Assembly: GCF_014042365.1 (NCBI RefSeq)
Contig: NZ_JACEZS010000011.1
Coordinates: 1 to 64,000 of the forward strand
DNA: 64,000 nt
Direction of reading: 5' to 3'
From: Rugamonas fusca
GTDB lineage: Bacteria; Pseudomonadota; Gammaproteobacteria; Burkholderiales; Burkholderiaceae_D
Shown here: positions 58,910 through 64,000 of the stretch, piece by piece
Numbering within the stretch: position 1 is the stretch's first letter
Layout: each line of letters opens with the position of its first letter
Program-made: the position numbers and the translations under genes
Notes under the pieces: model-generated
What the model was told of the DNA's origin: nothing
Database searches by the model: none
What the model saw: only the letters and a program-made list of their open reading frames with translations

Positions 58910-61591
58910 ATGCCCGTGTTACCGCCGTCGTTCGCCCTGAAATCCCACGTTTCCACCGTGCTGCTGGCGCTGGCCGCCCAGGCACTGGCGCAGGATCCCG
59001 CTCCGGCCACCTCGCCACATACGGGCGACGCTGGTGCCACTACGGCGGCCGCCACGCCGGCCGCGGCGCCGGCCAATCCGCTGGCGGCCATGCTGGCGGC
59101 GGCGTCCGCGCCCAAGCCGTTCCTGGAAGTGGTGCGCGGCGCAGCCCACGTGCCGGGCTTTTTGCCGCTGTACCAGAAGGATGAAAAAGTGTGGCTGGAG
59201 CTGCGCCCGGAGATGTTCGACCGGCCCATCTTCATGTCCATCAACACCACCAACGGCATCGGTGAGCGTGGCCTGTACGGTGGCCAGATGGGTGAGAGCC
59301 AGGTGGTGTATTTCCACCGCATCGGCAACCTGGTGCAGATGATCGCCAAGAACACCCGCTACAGCGCGCGCGGCGGCACGCCGCAGGCGCTGGCCGTGTC
59401 GCAGGCGTATTCGGACAGCCTGCTGGCCGCCGCACCCGTGGCCAGCGCGCCCCATCCGCAGACCCACGGGGTGCTGATCGAGGCCAATGCGTTGTTATTC
59501 AGCGACATCCCCGGCTATTCCACCCGGCTCGAATACGCGTACCGGCTGCCGTTCGTACTCGATGCGCGCAACAGCAGTTTCGTCACGCTGCGGGCCGACG
59601 AGGCCATGACGGGCTTGCGTGTGAGTGCCCACTATGCCGTGCCGCGTATCGGCGCGTCGCCCATCACGCCACAGCCCGTGGCGCTGCCCGGCCCGCCCAC
59701 CACGCTGCCGGACCCGCGCAGCATGTTCCTCGGTTTTTACTACAGCTTCATGCCGCTGCCGGCTGAACCGATGCACGCGCGCCCGGCCGACGACCGCATC
59801 GGCCACTTCGTTACCACCACCCAGGACTTCACGGACGATGTCCGGCCCACCACGGCCAGCCACGTGATCGAGCGCTGGCGGCTGGAGAAGAAGGATCCGG
59901 CGCTGCCGCTGTCGGAACCGAAGCAGCCCATCGTGTACTGGCTGGACAAGAACATCCCGGAAAAATACCGCAAGTCCGTCGAGCAGGGCGTGCTGGCCTG
60001 GAACGCCGCGTTCGAGCGGATCGGCTTCAGGAATGCCATCGTCGTGCGCCAGCAAACGGAGCAGGACCACTTCGACACGCTCGACGCGCGCCATGCGTCG
60101 ATCCGCTGGTTCATCGGCAGCGACGCCGCCTTCGCCGTGGGGCCATCCCAGGTCGACCCGCGCAGCGGCGAGATCCTCGATGCCGATATCGCCATCTCCG
60201 ACGTGTTCGCGCGCGATGCCCGCCGCGTGGCCGGCGAGAGCGGCGAGAGCGCAGCCGCCACGGTCGCGCAAGCGGCGGGCGACGGCGAAACGCATTGCGA
60301 CTACATGCTGGACTCGGCCCAGGAAATGGGCTTCGCGCTGGACCTTTTGGAAGCGCGCGGCGAAGTGGGACTCGATAGCCCGCAGGCCGACGCCTTGGCC
60401 CAGGCCTACGTGCGCTCCGTCGTCATGCATGAAGTGGGGCACACGCTGGGCCTGCGCCACAACTTCCGCGCCTCCACCGTGTACGACCTCAAGCAATTGC
60501 AGGACCCCGCGTTCACGCAGCGCAACGGCATGACCGGTTCCGTGATGGACTACGCGCCGTTCAACCTGTCCGTCAAGGGCGAGCGCCAGGGCGAATACGT
60601 GGCCTCCGCGCTGGGGCCGTACGATTACTGGGCCATCGAATACGCCTATAAACCGATCGCCGCGGAGCAGGAGAAGGATGAACTGGCGAAGATCGCGGCC
60701 CGCTCGAACGAGCCGCAACTGGCCTTCGGCACCGACCAGGAAGTCGATGGCCGGGCGGCCGACCCCGATGTCAATGCCTTCGACCTGGGCAGCGATCCGC
60801 TGGCCTACGTGGAGCGGCGCCTGACCCTGTCGCGCGAGCTGTGGGACCGGCTGCAGACGCGCCAGCTCAAGCCCGGCGAAAGCTATGAATCGCTGCGCCG
60901 CAGCTTCGACTATGGCTTCGTCCAGTTCGCGCGCGCGTTGCCGGTGGTGGTCAAGTACGTGGGCGGCCAGACCTATCTGCGCGACCACGCGGGCACGGGG
61001 CGCGCCACGTTCACGCCGGTCTCCCTGCCGCGCCAGCGCGCCGCGCTGCAGATGTTGACGGGCAGCCTGTTCCAGGCCGACAGCTTCAAGTTCGCGCCCG
61101 CCATGATCAGCCGCCTGGGGCCGGACCACTTCGAATCGCGGGGGCGGCCGGACGTGTCGGTGGGCGGGCGCGTGCTGATGCTGCAATCGGCGGCGCTGGA
61201 TCAGCTGATGTCGGACGCGGTGGCCACCCGTGTGCTCGACGCGCAGGAAAAGCTGGACGACGGCAAGAAGGCGCTCAGCCTCGACGAGCTGTATGGCACC
61301 GTGCAGTCGGCCGTGTGGAGTGAACTGAGGACGGGCAAGGAAATCACGGGCATGCGGCGCAACCTGCAACGGGCCCACCTGAAGCGGCTGGCGACCATGC
61401 TGCTGCGTCCGACGGCCACCACGCCGGCCGACGCGCGCAGCCTGCAGCGCGAGCATGCGCTGGAGCTGCAGCGCCAGATCCGCGCCGCGCTGGCCAAGCC
61501 GGGCAGCCGCGAGAACAAGGCGCACCTGGACGAGTGCTATGAAACGCTGAACCAGGCGCTCAAGGCGTCCATGGTGCGCCTGGGCGCCTGA
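58910..61591 (+). CDS. Secreted zinc-dependent metalloprotease (DUF5117/DUF4953 type)
   Basis: An 893-residue protein. The N-terminus (MPVLPPSFALKSHV...LAAQALAQD) looks like a signal peptide, followed by an Ala/Thr-rich linker. A DUF5117-like part is followed by the catalytic motif VMHEVGHTLGLRHNFRASTV at about 505-525, an extended zinc motif (HExxHxxGxxH). I start at MPVL because AGGA lies 5 nt upstream. Large proteins of this family are common in Burkholderiales and Xanthomonadales; substrates are unknown. It stands 92 bp after hutI on the same strand. Confidence 0.88.
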   Translation: MPVLPPSFALKSHVSTVLLALAAQALAQDPAPATSPHTGDAGATTAAATPAAAPANPLAAMLAAASAPKPFLEVVRGAAHVPGFLPLYQKDEKVWLELRPEMFDRPIFMSINTTNGIGERGLYGGQMGESQVVYFHRIGNLVQMIAKNTRYSARGGTPQALAVSQAYSDSLLAAAPVASAPHPQTHGVLIEANALLFSDIPGYSTRLEYAYRLPFVLDARNSSFVTLRADEAMTGLRVSAHYAVPRIGASPITPQPVALPGPPTTLPDPRSMFLGFYYSFMPLPAEPMHARPADDRIGHFVTTTQDFTDDVRPTTASHVIERWRLEKKDPALPLSEPKQPIVYWLDKNIPEKYRKSVEQGVLAWNAAFERIGFRNAIVVRQQTEQDHFDTLDARHASIRWFIGSDAAFAVGPSQVDPRSGEILDADIAISDVFARDARRVAGESGESAAATVAQAAGDGETHCDYMLDSAQEMGFALDLLEARGEVGLDSPQADALAQAYVRSVVMHEVGHTLGLRHNFRASTVYDLKQLQDPAFTQRNGMTGSVMDYAPFNLSVKGERQGEYVASALGPYDYWAIEYAYKPIAAEQEKDELAKIAARSNEPQLAFGTDQEVDGRAADPDVNAFDLGSDPLAYVERRLTLSRELWDRLQTRQLKPGESYESLRRSFDYGFVQFARALPVVVKYVGGQTYLRDHAGTGRATFTPVSLPRQRAALQMLTGSLFQADSFKFAPAMISRLGPDHFESRGRPDVSVGGRVLMLQSAALDQLMSDAVATRVLDAQEKLDDGKKALSLDELYGTVQSAVWSELRTGKEITGMRRNLQRAHLKRLATMLLRPTATTPADARSLQREHALELQRQIRAALAKPGSRENKAHLDECYETLNQALKASMVRLGA

Positions 61592-61685
61592 CGTTCCCCC
61601 GCGCGCACTCGCGCCCGCGCACGTACGCGTACGCGAGCCGGCGATGGTAAGCTTGCCCCACTGGCGGAACGATAGGGGAGGGCGC

Positions 61686-63347
61686 GTGCGCGAACGTAGC
61701 GGGTGGGGCAACGCGGTGCGACCGCTGGTGCGGCTGCGATGGCTGGCCGCGTGCTGGCTCCTATGCGGATGCGCGATGGCGGCGCCGTCGACATCGCCGG
61801 CGGCGGCAACGCCGGCCGATGGCGCGCAAGCCACGCTGCGCATCGGCTCCAAGCGTTTCACGGAATCCTACATCCTGGGCGAGTTGCTGGCGCAAACGGC
61901 GGCGCCGTATGCCCGCACGGAACACTTGCAAGGGCTGGGCAACACGGCCATCGTGCTGGCCGCGCTGCGGGCCGGGAAGATCGACCTGTATCCCGAATAC
62001 TTGGGCACCATAGACCAGGAAATCCTGCGCCACAAAGCGCCGGCCACGCTGGAACAGATCGGCCGCGAACTGGCGCCGCTGGGGCTGGGCGTGGCCGTGC
62101 CGCTGGGTTTTAACAACACTTACGCGCTGGCCGTGCGCGGCGCTCCCGATGGCCCACGCACCTTGAGCGATCTGGCGGCCCGTCCCACGCTGCGCTTTGG
62201 CCTGTCGCATGAATTCATCGGCCGCGCCGACGGCTGGCCCGGACTGGCGCGGCGCTATGGCTTGCCGCAACAGCCGGCCGGCCTCGATCACGGCATCGCC
62301 TACGACGCGCTCAGGCAGGGCCAGGTGGACGTGATCGACATCTATTCGACCGACGCCAAGATCGCCCGCGACGGCTTGCGCGTGCTCGACGACGACCGCC
62401 ACTATTTTCCCCGCTACGACGCCGTGCTGCTGTACCGGCTCGATGCGGCGGCCCGCTTTCCGGCGGCATGGGCGGCGCTGGGGCGGCTGCAAGGCCGCAT
62501 CAGCGCGGCCGACATGATCGCCATGAACGGCGCCGCCGAGATCGACGGCCAGAGTTTTGCGGCCGTGGCGCGCGGCTGGCTGGCCGCGCATCCGCTGCCG
62601 GCGCCATCGGCCGCGCCGGCCATGCCGCCAGCGCGGGTGTCATCGTCCGTGCCATCGCCCACGCCAACACTGGCGTCATCGGCCGTGGCGACGCCGGCGT
62701 CATCCGCCCCGCACGATGGCTTGCTGGCCAAGGTCTTCGACGACAAGCTGTGGCTCCTCACGCGCCAGCACATCACGCTGGTGCTGGTCGCGGTGGCACT
62801 GGCCTGCCTGGCGGGCATCCCGCTCGGCGTGCTGGCCGCCTATGTGCCGCGTTTGCGGCAGGTGGTGCTGGCGCTGGTGGGCGTGCTGCAAACGGTGCCG
62901 TCGCTGGCCCTGCTGGCGTTGCTGATCCCCTTGCTGGGCATAGGCGCGGTGCCGGCCCTGGTGGCGCTGTTCGTGTACGCGCTGCTGCCCGTGGTGCGCA
63001 ATACCTGCACCGGTGTGCTGCAGGTGCCGCCAGGGCTGCGGCTGGCGGCGCTGGCCCTGGGGCTGCGTCCGTACCAGCGTTTATGGCACGTGGAGCTGCC
63101 GCTGGCGCTGCCCGTGATCCTGGCCGGCGTGAAGACGGCCGCCGTGATGAGCGTCGGCACGGCCACCATCGCCGCCTTCATCGGCGCCGGCGGCTATGGC
63201 GAACGCATCACCATCGGCCTCGCGTTGAACGACAACGCCATGCTGCTGGCCGGCGCCATTCCGGCCGCCGTGCTGGCCCTGCTGACCCAGGGAGCGTTTG
63301 AATTGCTGGAGCGGCTGGCGGGACGGGCCGCGTCACAGCGTGTGTAG
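61686..63347 (+). CDS. Osmoprotectant-type ABC transporter: binding protein fused to permease
   Basis: A 553-residue fusion. After a signal/lipobox-like segment (WLAACWLLCGCAMAAPS) comes a glycine betaine/choline-binding OpuAC-like domain (about 35-320; IGSKRFTESYILGELLAQTA). A Pro/Ser/Ala linker is followed by an OpuB/ProW-like permease (about 365-545) with the EAA-type loop GLRPYQRLWHVELPLALPVI. I choose GTG 61686 because GGGGAGGG lies just upstream; ATG 61644 has none. The ATPase partner is not in the window. Known fusions mostly place the binding domain at the C-terminus. Confidence 0.85.
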   Translation: MRERSGWGNAVRPLVRLRWLAACWLLCGCAMAAPSTSPAAATPADGAQATLRIGSKRFTESYILGELLAQTAAPYARTEHLQGLGNTAIVLAALRAGKIDLYPEYLGTIDQEILRHKAPATLEQIGRELAPLGLGVAVPLGFNNTYALAVRGAPDGPRTLSDLAARPTLRFGLSHEFIGRADGWPGLARRYGLPQQPAGLDHGIAYDALRQGQVDVIDIYSTDAKIARDGLRVLDDDRHYFPRYDAVLLYRLDAAARFPAAWAALGRLQGRISAADMIAMNGAAEIDGQSFAAVARGWLAAHPLPAPSAAPAMPPARVSSSVPSPTPTLASSAVATPASSAPHDGLLAKVFDDKLWLLTRQHITLVLVAVALACLAGIPLGVLAAYVPRLRQVVLALVGVLQTVPSLALLALLIPLLGIGAVPALVALFVYALLPVVRNTCTGVLQVPPGLRLAALALGLRPYQRLWHVELPLALPVILAGVKTAAVMSVGTATIAAFIGAGGYGERITIGLALNDNAMLLAGAIPAAVLALLTQGAFELLERLAGRAASQRV

Positions 63348-63509
63348 TTTGGCCCGCACCACGGCCACTTCCCGGTGCAGCAGGCGTTCGGCCTGGAAGT
63401 CGTTCTCGCGCTGGGCGGCGATGGTGTGCAGGTGGCGCTGGCAATGGTCCAGCCGCCAGCACAGGTAAGCCTTGTAGAGCAGCAAGGCGAAGGGCGGCAA
63501 CTTGTTCAT
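63333..63509 (-). CDS. Small hypothetical protein, 58 residues
   Basis: MNKLPPFALLLYKAYLCWRL then a Arg/His/Gln-rich coiled segment (AERLLHREVAVVRAKLHTL). GGGAG lies 8 nt before ATG. It overlaps the 3' end of the permease fusion by 15 bp on the opposite strand. No family recognised. Confidence 0.5.
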   Translation of the reverse strand: MNKLPPFALLLYKAYLCWRLDHCQRHLHTIAAQRENDFQAERLLHREVAVVRAKLHTL

Positions 63510-63676
63510 GGCGGGCTCCCGGACGTGGTGACAATCCATGGTACGGCTCGCCACGGGGCGGGCTTTGTGCCGCGTCAATGGGCGCCGGCCGGCGCGCGCG
63601 AGTTAGTGCGATGTAAGCAATATTGAGCTGGCGTAAGCAAATGTAAAGTACCTGCGCACGCCGCCGGACGGGCGAT
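63510..63676. other. Intergenic interval with promoter-like DNA
   Basis: No gene seen. The AT-richer part near 63610-63650 (ATGTAAGCAATATTGAG, GTAAGCAAATGTAAAG) repeats GTAAGCAA twice and precedes a TATAGT box, so it may hold the control region of the candidate RNA. Confidence 0.35.
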
Positions 63677-63683
63677 TATAGTG

Positions 63684-63762
63684 AAGGCGTTGCTTCAATC
63701 TCCCCTCCCACTCAACATGGGTTCAATCCCACGCGGCGCCTGGCGCTCGTGGGATTTTTTTT
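63684..63762 (+). ncRNA. Candidate small RNA with C-rich seed and strong terminator
   Basis: A TATAGT box (63677-63682) is followed by about 75 nt that end in a strong hairpin (AATCCCACG...CGTGGGATT) with eight T. The single-stranded part contains CTCCCCTCCC, complementary to Shine-Dalgarno sequences, a design seen in many trans-acting small RNAs. No open frame of note is present. The -35 is poor. Transcription is inferred only from the sequence. Confidence 0.45.
63725..63762 (+). terminator. Strong rho-independent terminator
   Basis: AATCCCACG (63725-63733) pairs with CGTGGGATT (63748-63756), with a GC-rich inner loop and TTTTTTTT after it. Confidence 0.85.
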
Positions 63763-63770
63763 CAACACAG

Positions 63771-63832
63771 AAAAACCGTGTTACGTCCCCGATTTTCCCG
63801 TGGCGCAAAATCGGGGACGTAACACGGTTTTT
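63771..63832. repeat. 26-bp perfect palindrome (REP-like)
   Basis: AAAAACCGTGTTACGTCCCC(GATTTT), a 10-nt loop, and its exact complement ending at 63832. It lies directly after the stop codon of the last gene (minus strand). As RNA it is a very stable hairpin, and it is T-rich at both ends, so it could be a bidirectional terminator. Confidence 0.8.
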
Positions 63833-63839
63833 CCGTCCG

Positions 63840-64000
63840 TTAAGCCGCTGCCAGTTGCTGCAAGGCGTCGCCGGTGACGCGGCAGATGCGCCAGTCCGGC
63901 ATCACGTCGGCGCCCACGCCACGGTAGAAGTTGATGGCGTTTTCGTTCCAGTCCAGCACCGACCATTCGAAGCGGCCGCAGTTGCGCGCCACCGCCAGTT
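63840..64000 (-). CDS. GNAT-family N-acetyltransferase, C-terminal part
   Basis: Only the last 52 codons are inside the window. The sequence CGRFEWSVLDWNENAINFYR and the following GVGADVMPDW-type segment are typical of diamine/spermidine acetyltransferase-like GNAT proteins (W..N..A..FY...GA). The frame ends at TAA 63842-63840, 8 bp from the palindrome. Confidence 0.8.
   Translation of the reverse strand, partial: LAVARNCGRFEWSVLDWNENAINFYRGVGADVMPDWRICRVTGDALQQLAAA

Noticed and set aside
59495..61861. 788-codon open frame on the minus strand
   Set aside because: Antisense to the metalloprotease; composition typical of shadow frames.

Overview
The window is high-GC DNA from a Gram-negative betaproteobacterium. 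The gene content and protein style fit Oxalobacteraceae (Massilia / Duganella / Janthinobacterium relatives): a trxA-rho-rpmE2 block, a hut operon with the five-step HutF/HutG route, Ada followed by a 2OG-Fe(II) oxygenase, MsbA, and many chemoreceptors and outer-membrane porins. The genus call is an inference from gene content; there is no rRNA.

Left flank (1-10.2 kb). A leftward cluster holds an alpha/beta hydrolase, an MFS transporter, a Gram-negative porin, CheW, a four-helix-bundle-type chemoreceptor with a C-terminal NWEEF tether, and an Aer-type aerotaxis receptor. A divergent AraC-family regulator faces it. The first gene of the cluster is a 49-codon remnant of a TauD/TfdA dioxygenase.

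Centre (10.23-32.73 kb). I read this as a 22.5-kb genomic island inserted in the 3' end of tRNA-Leu(CAA). It is bounded by near-identical copies of the tRNA 3' end and has a P4-type tyrosine integrase next to the tRNA. Arm-like repeats lie at both ends, and what looks like the displaced tRNA terminator lies just outside the left copy. A P4-satellite-like module (integrase, AlpA, CHC2 primase, DUF3987 protein) occupies 28.3-32.6 kb. The rest is a potassium-homeostasis locus: kdpFABC-DE, a Kup transporter, and extra genes. The extras are a stand-alone KdpC-like protein, a GNAT/C39-peptidase-like fusion, a RimK-type ATP-grasp ligase, two paralogous ACT-like proteins, a TorF-type porin, and two small membrane proteins. 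Five promoters share one rigidly spaced architecture: a KdpE-like direct repeat, 8 bp, GMTAASC, 7 bp, TAYC. This predicts that KdpDE drives the whole set. It is the most interesting system in the window.

Right flank (32.8-64 kb). This holds a solute-binding protein and a membrane glycosyltransferase; rpmE2, rho and trxA; a 1554-residue hybrid histidine kinase with two small receiver proteins overlapped downstream; hutC, ada, a 2OG-Fe(II) oxygenase and msbA; a PstS-like protein with a porin; the hutUHGFD-I cluster, with a HutC-like operator inside the hutU promoter spacer; a large zinc metalloprotease; an osmoprotectant-type binding protein/permease fusion; a candidate short RNA; and a partial acetyltransferase. 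Three palindromic repeat elements (47.35, 51.19 and 63.77 kb) are spread through this half.
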